This document shows positions 49,399-58,808 of a stretch of 64,000 nucleotides of DNA, piece by piece. Source of the stretch: Bifidobacterium asteroides (GTDB taxonomy: Bacteria; Actinomycetota; Actinomycetes; Actinomycetales; Bifidobacteriaceae); NCBI RefSeq assembly GCF_030758775.1, contig NZ_CP132384.1, positions 806,001 through 870,000 on the forward strand. Reading direction: 5' to 3'. Position numbers and translations under genes: made by a program. Under the pieces are notes generated by a model. The model was not told where the DNA came from. It ran no database searches and saw only the letters and a list, made by a program, of their open reading frames with translations. Each line of letters begins with the position of its first letter. Position 1 is the stretch's first letter.

Positions 49399-51774
49399 AT
49401 GACAGCAGTTGAGACCAACACCGTCTCTCCCGCAGAGCTGCAAGCCAAGGCTTGGAAGGGCTTCAAGGGCGAGGACTGGAAGAAAGACATCGACGTTCGC
49501 GACTTCATTCAAAAGAACTACACTCCGTACACCGGTGACGAATCCTTCCTGGCACCGGCCACAGAGAAGACCAAGTTCCTGTGGAACTACCTGGATGACA
49601 ATTTCCTCGCCGTGGAGCGCAAGCAGCGCGTCTACGACGTGGACACCCACACTCCGGCGGGCATTGACGCCTTCCCGGCCGGATACATCGACGGCAAGCC
49701 TGCCGGCGAGACTCAGGATGACGTGATTGTCGGCATACAGACCGACGTGCCCTGCAAGCGTGCGATGATGCCCTACGGCGGCTGGCGCATGGTTGAGCAG
49801 GCCCTCAAGGAGGCCGGCAAGGAGCCCGACCCCGAGGTCAAGAAGATCTTCACCCGGTATCGCAAGACCCACAACGATGGCGTCTTCGACGTTTACACCA
49901 AGAGGATCAAGCTGGCCCGCCACAACAAGATTCTGACCGGTCTGCCCGATGCTTACGGCCGTGGCCGCATCATTGGCGACTACCGTCGTGTGGCCCTCTA
50001 CGGCATTGACGAGCTGATTGCCCGCAAGAAGGCCGACAAGGATTCGATTCCTTACCGCAACGACTTCACCGAGGAAGAGATCGAGCACTGGATCCGCTTC
50101 CGCGAGGAGCACGCCGAGCAGATCAAGGCTCTGAAGCAGCTGCTGAACCTGGGCAAGGAGTACGGCCTGGATCTGAGCCGTCCTGCCATGAACGCCAAGG
50201 AAGCTGTCCAGTGGACCTACATGGCCTACCTGGCCTCGGTCAAGAGCCAGGACGGCGCCGCAATGTCCATCGGCCGTCTGTCCGCATTCTTCGACGTCTA
50301 CTTCGAGCGTGATCTGGCCGCTGGCCTGATCGACGAGACCGATGCCCAGGAGATCATCGACAACATCGTGATGAAGCTGCGCATCGTGCGCTTCCTGCGG
50401 ACCAAGGACTACGACAACATCTTCTCGGGCGACCCCTACTGGGCCACCTGGTCCGACGCTGGCTTCGGCGATGACGGCAGGCCCATGGTCACCAAGACCT
50501 CCTTCCGTCTGCTGGCAACCCTGACCCTGGAGCACCTTGGACCCGGCCCCGAGCCCAACATCACCATCTTCTGGGATCCGAAGCTGCCTGAGGGCTACAA
50601 GCGCTTCTGCGCCCGTATCTCCATCGACACCTCCGCCATCCAGTACGAGTCCGACAAGGACATTCGCGCCCACTGGGGCGATGACGCTGCCATCGCCTGC
50701 TGCGTTTCCCCCATGAGGGTCGGCAAGCAGATGCAGTTCTTCGGCGCTCGCGTCAACTCCGCCAAGGCCCTGCTCTACGCCATGAACGGCGGCCGTGACG
50801 AGATGACCGGCATGCAGGTCATCGACAAGGACGTGATCAAGCCTGTCACCCCCAAGGAAGACGGTTCTCTGGACTTCCAAGAGGTCAAGGACAATTACGA
50901 GAAGGCCCTGGAGTGGCTGAGCGAGACCTATGTCGAGGCCCTGAACATCATCCACTACATGCACGATAAGTACGACTACGAGTCCATTGAGATGGCCCTG
51001 CACGACAAGGAGGTCTACCGCACCCTGGGTTGCGGCATGTCCGGCCTGTCCATCGCCGCTGACTCACTGTCGGCTATCAAGTACGCCAAGGTCTACCCGA
51101 TCTACAACAAGGATGCCAAGGGCACACCTGAGTATGTCGAGGGCGCTGACGACGACCTGATCGTCAACTACAAGACCGTCGGCGAGTTCCCGATCTACGG
51201 CAACGACGACGATCGCGCTGACGACCTGGCCAAGTGGACTGTGTCCACCGTTATGGGCCAGATCAAGCGTCTGCCCGTCTACCGTGGCGCTGTGCCGACC
51301 CAGTCCATCCTGACCATTACTTCCAACGTGGAGTATGGCAAGAACACCGGGTCCTTCCCCTCCGGCCACAAGAAGGGCACCCCGTACGCTCCCGGCGCCA
51401 ACCCCGAGAACGGCATGGATTCGCACGGCATGCTGCCCTCCATGTTCTCCGTGGGCAAGATCGACTACGACGACGCCCTGGACGGCATCTCGCTGACCAA
51501 CACGATCACCCCTGACGGCCTGGGCCGCGATGAGGATGAGCGCATCAACAACCTGGTGGGCATCCTGGACGCCGGCAACGGCCACGGGCTCTACCACGCC
51601 AACATCAACGTCCTGCGCAAGGAGCAGCTGGAGGATGCCGTCGAGCACCCCGAGAAGTACCCGCACCTGACCGTGCGCGTCTCGGGCTACGCCGTCAACT
51701 TCGTCAAGCTGACTCGCGAGCAGCAGCTCGACGTGATCTCCCGCACCTTCCACCAGGGCGCGGTGACCGACTGA
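49399..51774 (+). CDS. pflB: Formate C-acetyltransferase (pyruvate formate-lyase)
   Basis: 791-residue glycyl-radical enzyme that splits pyruvate with CoA into acetyl-CoA and formate; in bifidobacteria this diverts pyruvate from lactate and yields extra ATP. The catalytic pair Cys434-Cys435 (IACCVSP) and the radical Gly763 in RVSGYAVNF are present. ATG 49399 is chosen because AAGGAG lies 5 bases upstream. Codon use looks highly biased, as for an abundant protein. The gene is followed by a strong terminator and then pflA, its activase. Oxygen would cleave the radical protein, so activity is anaerobic. Confidence 0.96.
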   Translation: MTAVETNTVSPAELQAKAWKGFKGEDWKKDIDVRDFIQKNYTPYTGDESFLAPATEKTKFLWNYLDDNFLAVERKQRVYDVDTHTPAGIDAFPAGYIDGKPAGETQDDVIVGIQTDVPCKRAMMPYGGWRMVEQALKEAGKEPDPEVKKIFTRYRKTHNDGVFDVYTKRIKLARHNKILTGLPDAYGRGRIIGDYRRVALYGIDELIARKKADKDSIPYRNDFTEEEIEHWIRFREEHAEQIKALKQLLNLGKEYGLDLSRPAMNAKEAVQWTYMAYLASVKSQDGAAMSIGRLSAFFDVYFERDLAAGLIDETDAQEIIDNIVMKLRIVRFLRTKDYDNIFSGDPYWATWSDAGFGDDGRPMVTKTSFRLLATLTLEHLGPGPEPNITIFWDPKLPEGYKRFCARISIDTSAIQYESDKDIRAHWGDDAAIACCVSPMRVGKQMQFFGARVNSAKALLYAMNGGRDEMTGMQVIDKDVIKPVTPKEDGSLDFQEVKDNYEKALEWLSETYVEALNIIHYMHDKYDYESIEMALHDKEVYRTLGCGMSGLSIAADSLSAIKYAKVYPIYNKDAKGTPEYVEGADDDLIVNYKTVGEFPIYGNDDDRADDLAKWTVSTVMGQIKRLPVYRGAVPTQSILTITSNVEYGKNTGSFPSGHKKGTPYAPGANPENGMDSHGMLPSMFSVGKIDYDDALDGISLTNTITPDGLGRDEDERINNLVGILDAGNGHGLYHANINVLRKEQLEDAVEHPEKYPHLTVRVSGYAVNFVKLTREQQLDVISRTFHQGAVTD

Positions 51775-51818
51775 TCGCCCTTGTGCGATAGTCAACCGTT
51801 GATGAGACGGTGAATCAT

Positions 51819-51860
51819 GGGGCGGGGCGCACCAAGGCCCCGCCCCCTTTTCGTCTTTTT
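51819..51860 (+). terminator. Intrinsic terminator between pflB and pflA
   Basis: A perfect 10-bp GC stem (GGGGCGGGGC with GCCCCGCCCC), 8-base loop and the T-rich tail CTTTTCGTCTTTTT. The pflA Shine-Dalgarno site starts right after the tail. It would pass only part of the pflB transcripts into pflA, matching the low need for activase. Confidence 0.8.
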
Positions 51861-51872
51861 CAGGAGGATCCA

Positions 51873-52754
51873 ATGACGGAGACCACCACCTTCCATACCA
51901 CACAGCCGCACATGCTCAAGGAATCCAAGGTCTACCAGAGCCAGACCCTGATGGGCGGCCTTTCGGGGTTCGAATCGCCCATTGGACTGGACCGGCACGA
52001 CCGTATGAATGCCCTGCGCACGGGCGACATCGGATTTGTTCACTCCTGGGACATCAATACCTCAGTGGACGGGCCGGGCACAAGGATGACCGTCTTCATG
52101 AGCGGATGCCCCCTGCGCTGCCAGTACTGCCAGAATCCTGACACCTGGAAGATGCGCGATGGCCAGCCCGTATACCTACAGGCCATGATCGATAAGGTGG
52201 CCCGTTACCAGGACCTCTTCAAGAGTACGGGCGGAGGAATCACCTTCAGCGGCGGCGAGTCCATGATGCAGGCAGCCTTTGTCTCACGCGTCTTTCGCGC
52301 TGCCAAGGAGATGGGCGTCCACACCTGCCTGGACACCTCGGGCTTCCTCAATCGCAACTACACCGATGCCATGATTGACGATATCGACCTGTGTCTGCTG
52401 GACGTCAAATCCGGCGACGAGGCCACCTATAAGAAGGTGACCGGCGGCACGTTGGCCCCCACAATCGAATTCGGCAAGCGTCTGGCTGCCCGTGGCAGCA
52501 AGATTTGGGTTCGCTTCGTGCTGGTGCCGGGGCTGACCGACTCCGAGGAGAACGTCGAGAACGTCGCGCGGGTGTGCGAACAGTTCAAGGATGCCATCGA
52601 GCACATTGACGTGCTTCCCTTCCATCAGCTTGGACGGCCCAAGTGGCACGAGTTGCGCATTCCCTACCCGCTGGAGGACGCCAAAGGCCCTTCGGCGGCC
52701 CTGAAGGATCGGGTCAAGAAGCAGCTTGAGGCCCACGGCTTCGTGGTCTACTGA
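51873..52754 (+). CDS. pflA: Pyruvate formate-lyase activating enzyme
   Basis: 293-residue radical-SAM activase. The 4Fe-4S site is the CX3CX2C motif MSGCPLRCQYC with Cys79, Cys83 and Cys86. TFSGGESMMQ (the GGE SAM-binding motif) and DTSGFLN follow. It generates the glycyl radical on PflB. The protein has about 45 extra N-terminal residues compared with E. coli PflA; the catalytic core starts near FVHSWD. AGGAGG lies 6 bases upstream of ATG 51873, and the open frame upstream of it runs through the terminator and is not used. Confidence 0.94.
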   Translation: MTETTTFHTTQPHMLKESKVYQSQTLMGGLSGFESPIGLDRHDRMNALRTGDIGFVHSWDINTSVDGPGTRMTVFMSGCPLRCQYCQNPDTWKMRDGQPVYLQAMIDKVARYQDLFKSTGGGITFSGGESMMQAAFVSRVFRAAKEMGVHTCLDTSGFLNRNYTDAMIDDIDLCLLDVKSGDEATYKKVTGGTLAPTIEFGKRLAARGSKIWVRFVLVPGLTDSEENVENVARVCEQFKDAIEHIDVLPFHQLGRPKWHELRIPYPLEDAKGPSAALKDRVKKQLEAHGFVVY

Positions 52755-52815
52755 GCCGCAGAACCCACTGTGGTTCCCGGGCGGTCCTAGGAGCAACCCG
52801 AATAATCAACTTGTG

Positions 52816-52850
52816 ACTCCTCACGGCAGATGCCGTGGGGAGTTTTGTTT
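52816..52850 (+). terminator. Intrinsic terminator after pflA
   Basis: A 12-bp stem (ACTCCTCACGGC with GCCGTGGGGAGT, one T-G pair) closes on the tetraloop AGAT and is followed by TTTGTTT. It ends the pfl region. Confidence 0.8.
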
Positions 52851-53122
52851 GCTTGGGCGCAGGCCAGCCAGCCAATCAGCGAATGACCGACTCACTGAAT
52901 GCCTTGCACGCTGAATGACCGACTTAATGGTGGGAAGAGCCAATGGGTGGCGGATCCAATAGATGACCGACACTGTAAATCGATAAATTGCTGACCAGTC
53001 ATGCTCGGTAAACGATTGTCAGCGGGTTGAGGCCATGGACTATGCTTTCAGGCGAGTGTTTTCCGGGCCTGGTCGGCCCGGTGGCGTTATGGAAGACAAA
53101 CTAAAAAAGAGGTTGAGCGCAG
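52851..53122. repeat. Intergenic region with three ATGACCGAC direct repeats
   Basis: A noncoding stretch before rnd. ATGACCGAC occurs at 52883-52891, 52915-52923 and 52963-52971, two of them within the longer GAATGACCGACT. Spacings are 32 and 48 bases. A weak promoter (TTGTCA, 19 bases, TATGCT at about 53040) lies nearer to rnd. The repeats could be binding sites or a degenerate repeat; no gene is seen. Confidence 0.5.
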
Positions 53123-54409
53123 GTGACCACGGATCCTAAGACGCAGCTGCTTTCAGAGCCCGCCCAGGGTGTACCGTCGGTCATCGACGATATGGCCGGA
53201 TACCGCCGGGCATGTCGGCTGCTGTCCCAGGGGAGTGGTGCGCTGGCCGCGGACGCTGAACGCGCATCAGGCTTCCGCTATGGCCACGACGACTACCTGG
53301 TCCAGTTCAAGCGCCAGGGGGCGGGGATATTCCTGCTGGACCCACCGGCTCTGACGCAGGCGGGCTGCGACTGGTCGGAATTCAATAAGGCCGTTGATGG
53401 TGCCCAGTGGATCATTCATGACTCCCCCCAGGATCTGCCAGGCTTCTACGCACTGGGCATGAGGCCCTCATCGCTCTTCGACTCCGAGCTGGCGGCCAGG
53501 ATGCTTAATCTCGGTCATTACGGCCTGTCTGCAGTGACCGCACACTATCTGGGGCTGACCCTGGCCAAGGAGCACTCTGCCGCAGACTGGTCCTACCGCC
53601 CACTGCCGCGTGATTGGCGCAATTACGCCGCCTTGGATGTGGAGCTGCTGGATCAGGTGCGATCGTGCGAGCTGGAGGATCTGCGCCGTCACGGCAAGGA
53701 TGAGTGGGCCAGGCAGGAATTCACCTGGCTGCTGGAGCAGGGCAAAATCCCCAAGCCGGAGCCCGAGCAGCCCTGGCGGCATATTTCGCATATCAATGCC
53801 CTGCACAATGACCGTCGAGGCCTTGCTGTGGCCCGTTCGCTGTGGACCACCCGAGACCAGTTGGCCCGGCGCAACGACATCGCTCCGACGCTGCTCCTGC
53901 CCGACAAGGCCATCATCGAGGCCGGCAGGCTCAAGCCCCGCAACAACGCCCAGTTCCGAGCCATCAGATCCTTGAATGAACGGGTCAGAATCCACACCGG
54001 TGGTGAGCAGGACCGCATGTTCGAGCGCTATGCTCCCATCCAGCGCCGGGTCAGACCCTCAGTCTGGAAACAGGCCATTTTGGATGCGTTGCATCTGCCC
54101 GCCGAAGAGCTGCCTGTGCCTCCCAAGCCGCGGTGTGAGGAGACCAATGCCCCTAAGTCCATGCAGGTCTGGCGGCACCGCCACCCGGAACGATATGCCA
54201 GGCTGGAGGCAGCGCGCAAGGCGGTGACAGAGGTGGGACGCCAGACCAACACCCCCGACGAGATTCTGATCAAGCCCCGCTACCTGCGCAACCTCTGCTG
54301 GACCGATCAACCGGAGAAGCGGGATGTGGCCGACTTCCTGCGTCAGGAGGGCGCCCGTCCCTGGCAGGTTTCGCTCCTGTCAGAGTCCCTGACTCGCGCT
54401 ATTATGTAA
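53123..54409 (+). CDS. rnd: Ribonuclease D family protein with HRDC domain
   Basis: 428-residue 3'-5' exonuclease of the DEDD family. The N-terminal exonuclease domain contains ADAERASGFRY (acidic motif I), a motif II around IIHDSPQD and the motif III Tyr/Asp in NYAALDVELLDQ. An HRDC domain follows around residues 230-310 (RRNDIAPTLLLPDKAII). RNase D trims tRNA and other stable RNA 3' ends. The Glu of DxE fits ADAERA. It starts at GTG 53123 with GAGG about 10 bases upstream. The trigger factor gene follows 50 bases later. Confidence 0.87.
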   Translation: MTTDPKTQLLSEPAQGVPSVIDDMAGYRRACRLLSQGSGALAADAERASGFRYGHDDYLVQFKRQGAGIFLLDPPALTQAGCDWSEFNKAVDGAQWIIHDSPQDLPGFYALGMRPSSLFDSELAARMLNLGHYGLSAVTAHYLGLTLAKEHSAADWSYRPLPRDWRNYAALDVELLDQVRSCELEDLRRHGKDEWARQEFTWLLEQGKIPKPEPEQPWRHISHINALHNDRRGLAVARSLWTTRDQLARRNDIAPTLLLPDKAIIEAGRLKPRNNAQFRAIRSLNERVRIHTGGEQDRMFERYAPIQRRVRPSVWKQAILDALHLPAEELPVPPKPRCEETNAPKSMQVWRHRHPERYARLEAARKAVTEVGRQTNTPDEILIKPRYLRNLCWTDQPEKRDVADFLRQEGARPWQVSLLSESLTRAIM

Positions 54410-54458
54410 CGGTTGCCTTACTGGCAGATCAAACGGTTTGGATGAATTGGAGCGCAGC

Positions 54459-55835
54459 GTGAAAATCAGCGTCAGAAACCTCGAGCCCACCAAGGTCAGG
54501 CTCACCATCACCGTCGATCCCGATGAGCTGAACCCCTACCTGGATCAGGCCCGTAAGGAGATCGGCAAGCAGGTAACCATTCCCGGCTTCCGCAAGGGCC
54601 ATGTGCCCGGACCCATCATCGATCAGCGTGTGGGCTTTGCCAGCGTGGCGGGCGAGGCTGTCAACGCCGGCGTGCCCGAGCTCTACTCCAAGGCTCTGGA
54701 GGAGAAGCAGCTGCACGCCATGGCCCAGCCGCAGATCGATGTCAAGGACATGCCTTCCTCGGCCAAGGACGACACCAAGCTCAAGTTCACCGCTGAGGTG
54801 GAGATTCGTCCCAAGTTCGAGCTGCCCGACATCGAGGGCATGGAGATTGAGGTCCCCAAGCCCGCCGTCACCGACGAGGATGTGGACAAGCGTCTGGACA
54901 ACCTGCGTCAGCGCTTCGGCACCCTGGTCAGCGTGGATCGTCCCGCCTCCAAGGGCGACTATGCCAACATCGACCTGGATGCCGTCATCGACGGCGAGTC
55001 CGTGGACTCCCAGCAGGGGGTCAGCTACGAGCTGGGCTCCAACACCATGCTGGACGGCCTGGATGAGGCCTTGGACGGGTTGTCCGCCGGGGAGGAGACC
55101 ACCTTCGAGGGCACCCTGGAGGCCGGCGAGCACCAGGGCGAGAAGGCCCAGATCAAGGTCAAGGTCAACTCGGTCAAGGCCGAAGAGCTGCCCGACCTGG
55201 ACGACGAGTTCGCCAAGGAGGCTTCGGAGTTCGAGACCCTGAAGGAGCTGCGCGAGGACGTGCGCAAGCAGTGCCAGGTGGATGCCGAGGGTCGGCAGGC
55301 CACTGACGCACGCGACGCCTTCATCGCCAAGCTCCAGGACGGCCTGGACATCCCGGTGCCCAAGGGCATCAAGCAGTCCATGGTGACCGATCAGCTCAAG
55401 AACACCGGCAAGGATCCCGACAAGGCCAGCAAGGATGAGAAGGCCGAGGCCGAGAAGAGTGTCGAGAAGGAGCTGCGCGACCAGATGACCCTGGACGCTC
55501 TGGCTGAGAAGCTGGGCATCACGGTCAGCCAGGCCGACGTGACCAACTTCCTGGCTTCCATCGCTCAGCAGTATGGCATGGATCCCAGCGCCTTCATCAA
55601 CGGCATCGTCCGCAACGGCCAGCTGGGTTCGGCCGTGCAGGAGGTCGGCCGCTCCAAGGGCATGCTGGCCGGCATGCGGGCTGTTACCTTCAAGGATCCC
55701 GATGGCCAGGAGGTGGATCTGAGCCGTTTCCTGGGCGAGGATGAGCCTGAGGCCCAGGAGGAGCAGGACGAGAGTGTCCAGGCTGCCTCCGCCGCGGCCG
55801 AAGTGGCTGACCAGCTCTCCCAGGATCAGGAGTAG
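54459..55835 (+). CDS. tig: Trigger factor
   Basis: 458-residue ribosome-associated chaperone and prolyl isomerase. The N-terminal ribosome-binding domain contains the signature GFRKGHVPG. An FKBP-type PPIase domain spans about 160-245 ([28 protein letters not shown]), and a long helical C-terminal arm follows. The last 30 residues are acidic and Gln/Glu-rich. The GTG at 54459 gives the canonical [13 protein letters not shown] start with TGGAG upstream; the track from 54438 adds seven unlikely residues. clpP1-clpP2-clpX lie downstream, the usual bacterial tig-clp association. Confidence 0.95.
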   Translation: MKISVRNLEPTKVRLTITVDPDELNPYLDQARKEIGKQVTIPGFRKGHVPGPIIDQRVGFASVAGEAVNAGVPELYSKALEEKQLHAMAQPQIDVKDMPSSAKDDTKLKFTAEVEIRPKFELPDIEGMEIEVPKPAVTDEDVDKRLDNLRQRFGTLVSVDRPASKGDYANIDLDAVIDGESVDSQQGVSYELGSNTMLDGLDEALDGLSAGEETTFEGTLEAGEHQGEKAQIKVKVNSVKAEELPDLDDEFAKEASEFETLKELREDVRKQCQVDAEGRQATDARDAFIAKLQDGLDIPVPKGIKQSMVTDQLKNTGKDPDKASKDEKAEAEKSVEKELRDQMTLDALAEKLGITVSQADVTNFLASIAQQYGMDPSAFINGIVRNGQLGSAVQEVGRSKGMLAGMRAVTFKDPDGQEVDLSRFLGEDEPEAQEEQDESVQAASAAAEVADQLSQDQE

Positions 55836-55850
55836 CTTTCAAAGCAGCGA

Positions 55851-55894
55851 ACAGGGCCGCACCCAGTGGCGAAACAGCCTGGGTGCGGCCCTGT
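55851..55894 (+). terminator. Perfect 16-bp hairpin after tig
   Basis: ACAGGGCCGCACCCAG pairs perfectly with CTGGGTGCGGCCCTGT around a 12-base loop, 16 bases after the tig stop. No U-tract follows. It is probably the tig terminator or a stabilising or processing structure in a tig-clp transcript. Confidence 0.6.
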
Positions 55895-55984
55895 CGTAGC
55901 GGTTGCGCAAAGAGCAGAAAGACCAAGACCGCGTCGATTGCGGGGGCTACTCTCAATACAGATACGTTTATCGAAGGAGACAGG

Positions 55985-56602
55985 GTGAACAACTCATTGG
56001 CAACCAGTCCCGTGATGGAGGAGGGGGAGGCCCCTACGCCGACCGATCCCATCTTCAACCGACTGCTCAAGGACAGGATCATCTGGCTGGGGGACGAGGT
56101 CAAGGACGCCAACGCCAACGTCATCTGCGCACAGATGCTGATGCTGGCGGCCGAGGATCCCAAGAAGGATATCTGGCTCTACATCAATTCGCCTGGCGGC
56201 TCCATTACGGCCGGCATGGCCATCTACGACACCATGCAGCTGATCGAGCCCGACGTGGCTACGGTCGCAGTCGGCATGGCGGCCTCCATGGGCCAGTTCC
56301 TGCTCTCCAGCGGGGCCAAGGGCAAGCGCTTCGTCACCTCCCATGCACGGGTGCTCATGCATCAGCCTTCGGGCGGCGTCGGAGGCACGGCCACTGATGT
56401 CAGGATCAACGCCGAGCTGATCATGGACATGAAGCGCACACTCTCCCAGCTGACGGCCGAGCAGACCGGCCACACCTTGGAAGAGATCTACCGGGACAAC
56501 GAATACGATCACTGGTTCACGGCCCAACAGGCCCTGGAGTACGGCTTTGTCGACCGGATCGTGACCACCCACGGCACTATGACCGCGGATCAAGGGAAGT
56601 GA
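55985..56602 (+). CDS. clpP1: ATP-dependent Clp protease proteolytic subunit ClpP1
   Basis: 205-residue serine protease subunit. The nucleophile is Ser101 (GMAASMGQ) and the general base His126 (MHQPSGG). It assembles with ClpP2 into a mixed 14-mer fed by ClpX or ClpC, as in other actinobacteria. GTG 55985 is chosen because AAGGAG lies 4 bases upstream; the longer open frame from 55883 starts inside the tig hairpin and is spurious. clpP2 starts 9 bases after the stop. Confidence 0.93.
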   Translation: MNNSLATSPVMEEGEAPTPTDPIFNRLLKDRIIWLGDEVKDANANVICAQMLMLAAEDPKKDIWLYINSPGGSITAGMAIYDTMQLIEPDVATVAVGMAASMGQFLLSSGAKGKRFVTSHARVLMHQPSGGVGGTATDVRINAELIMDMKRTLSQLTAEQTGHTLEEIYRDNEYDHWFTAQQALEYGFVDRIVTTHGTMTADQGK

Positions 56603-56611
56603 GCACTCCAC

Positions 56612-57280
56612 ATGGCATCTGAAGAAGCGCAATTCGTAGCACGGGCCCGTCGACTGGCCGGCCCTCGCGGCCTGGGCGCCATGCCCACCGACCGCTATGT
56701 GCTGCCGCAGTTCGAGGAGCGCACCCCCTACGGCTATAAGCGCCAAGACCCCTACACCAGGCTCTTCGACGACAGGATCATCTTCATGGGCGTCCAGGTG
56801 GATGACACCTCCTCGGACGACATCATGGCCCAGCTGCTGGTTCTGGAGAGCCAGGATCCCAACCGCGACGTGATCATCTACATCAACTCGCCGGGGGGAT
56901 CCATGACGGCCATGACCGCCATCTATGACACCATGCAGTACATCAAGCCCGATGTGCAGACTGTCTGCCTGGGCCAGGCCGCTTCGGCTGCTGCGGTTCT
57001 TCTGGCGGCCGGAACCAAGGGCAAGCGGCTGATCCTGCCCAACGCCCGTGTGCTGATTCACCAGCCGGCCATGGAGCAGGACTTCGGCAAGGCCACCGAG
57101 ATCGAGATCCAAGCCAAGGAGATGCTGCGCATGCGCACCTGGCTGGAGGAGACCCTGGCCAAGCACACCGGCCAGGATGTTGACAAGATCCGCAAGGACA
57201 TCGAAGTGGACACCATTCTGACCGCCCAGCAGGCCAAGGATTACGGGATGGTGGACGAAGTCCTGGAGCACCGCAATTAG
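56612..57280 (+). CDS. clpP2: ATP-dependent Clp protease proteolytic subunit ClpP2
   Basis: 222-residue second ClpP paralogue, with Ser125 (LGQAASAAAV) and His150 (LIHQPAM). The N-terminal extension before RYVLPQFEER is longer than in ClpP1, as is usual for actinobacterial ClpP2. The two copies are needed together for an active heteromeric protease in the actinobacteria studied. Only a weak ribosome-binding site is visible, so translation may be coupled to clpP1. clpX follows 144 bases downstream. Confidence 0.93.
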   Translation: MASEEAQFVARARRLAGPRGLGAMPTDRYVLPQFEERTPYGYKRQDPYTRLFDDRIIFMGVQVDDTSSDDIMAQLLVLESQDPNRDVIIYINSPGGSMTAMTAIYDTMQYIKPDVQTVCLGQAASAAAVLLAAGTKGKRLILPNARVLIHQPAMEQDFGKATEIEIQAKEMLRMRTWLEETLAKHTGQDVDKIRKDIEVDTILTAQQAKDYGMVDEVLEHRN

Positions 57281-57424
57281 CTCCAGTGACTGCGCGCAAG
57301 ATTGATCGTCCGGATGGCGGCGGATCCTCGGGACCCACGGCCTCCGGACGTTTTGGCATCATGGACGATGCCGGTCAGAATGTGATTTCGGCGATCCTTG
57401 CGGATTCTCCGGGAAGGGAGAGCC

Positions 57425-58738
57425 ATGGGCCGTGTGGTCAGCTACAATGACGGACTGAATCGCTGCGAGTTCTGCGGCAAGGACGAGCACCAGGTGCGCC
57501 GCCTGGTCAAAGGGCCTTCCTGCGCTATCTGCGACGAATGCATACGCCTATGCGCCCAGATCATCCAGGAGGACATGGCCAAGGATGCCGCCGACCAGCG
57601 GGTGACTCTGCCTGCGCCCTCAAAGATATTCGCCTATCTGAACCGGTATGTCATAGGCCAGGAGGCTGCCAAACGCACCCTGTCGGTGGCTGTCTACAAC
57701 CACTACAAGCGCGTCAATATGGACCTGGGAGACCGAGGCCGTATTGCCGACGCTGCGTTTGGAGGCAAGGATGCGGCCCCGCGCGTCCAGGTGGACAAGT
57801 CCAACATCCTGCTCATGGGTCCCACCGGCGTGGGCAAGACCTACCTGGCCCGAACTCTGGCCACCATCATGAATGTCCCCTTCGTCATTGTGGACGCCAC
57901 CAGCCTTACCGAGGCCGGATATGTGGGCGAGGACGTGGAGTCCGTCCTGCAGGGGCTGCTTCAGGCTGCCGACGGCAACATGGATCTAGCCCAGCGCGGC
58001 ATCATCTACATCGATGAGATTGACAAGATCGCCAGAAAGTCTGGCGAGAACACCTCCATCACCAGGGATGTGTCCGGCGAGGGGGTTCAGCAGGCCCTGC
58101 TCAAGATCATCGAGGGCACCCAGGCCCGTGTGCCGGTCCAGGGTTCGCGGCGGCACGGCGATGTCCGCACGGTCGTCATGGACACGGCCAACATCCTCTT
58201 CATCTGCGGCGGCGCTTTCGTCGGTCTTGAGGAGATAGTCCGCCGGCGGCTGGGTCTGCGGGAGAGCGGATTCTCGGCAATTCAAGGGAATGACAGAGTG
58301 CCCGACGACCGGGTCATGAGCCAGGTCAGGGCCGAGGATCTGGAACAGTTTGGCCTGCTTCCTGAGTTCGTGGGTCGTCTGCCGGTCATCTCCACCCTGG
58401 AGCCGCTGGGTGCCGATGAGCTGCGGCGGGTGCTGACCGAACCGGACAATGCCCTGGTCGACCAGTACCGGCGCATGTTCCTGGATGACGGGGCCGATCT
58501 GGTCTTCACCGATGCCGCCCTGGACCGTGTTGCTGCCATCGCCCTGGAGCGCAAGGTGGGCGCCCGGGGGTTGCGCGGAATCATTGAGCACACCCTGGAG
58601 GCGACCATGTTCGAGCTGCCCGACAGGACGGATGTCTCCCGTGTTGTGGTGGATGCCGATGCCGTGGACGGGACGGGATCGCCCCGCTACGAGACCGGGC
58701 AAGGCATGGCCGCAGCTACTGGTCGTCGTTTGGCCTGA
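57425..58738 (+). CDS. clpX: ATP-dependent Clp protease ATP-binding subunit ClpX
   Basis: 437-residue AAA+ unfoldase. The N-terminal zinc-binding domain has Cys14, Cys17, Cys33 and Cys36. Walker A GPTGVGKTYLA, Walker B IIYIDEIDKIA, the sensor region and the C-terminal GARGLRGIIEHTLE segment follow. A ClpP-docking IGF-type loop is not obvious. The insert around FSAIQGNDRVPDDR occupies the expected loop region. ATG 57425 has GGGAAGGGAG upstream and is preferred over the TTG at 57398. It delivers substrates to ClpP1P2. Confidence 0.94.
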   Translation: MGRVVSYNDGLNRCEFCGKDEHQVRRLVKGPSCAICDECIRLCAQIIQEDMAKDAADQRVTLPAPSKIFAYLNRYVIGQEAAKRTLSVAVYNHYKRVNMDLGDRGRIADAAFGGKDAAPRVQVDKSNILLMGPTGVGKTYLARTLATIMNVPFVIVDATSLTEAGYVGEDVESVLQGLLQAADGNMDLAQRGIIYIDEIDKIARKSGENTSITRDVSGEGVQQALLKIIEGTQARVPVQGSRRHGDVRTVVMDTANILFICGGAFVGLEEIVRRRLGLRESGFSAIQGNDRVPDDRVMSQVRAEDLEQFGLLPEFVGRLPVISTLEPLGADELRRVLTEPDNALVDQYRRMFLDDGADLVFTDAALDRVAAIALERKVGARGLRGIIEHTLEATMFELPDRTDVSRVVVDADAVDGTGSPRYETGQGMAAATGRRLA

Positions 58739-58808
58739 CCCCGCCGTGATGAGCATCGCTGTTGGCCGGGCCCGATAGGATGATCATTGATGCCGGAAGG
58801 GAGGACCC

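Noticed and set aside
55890-55985. ClgR-type operator upstream of clpP1
   Set aside because: A GTAGCGGTTGCGC sequence is suggestive, but the spacing and half-sites do not match the known motif well enough.
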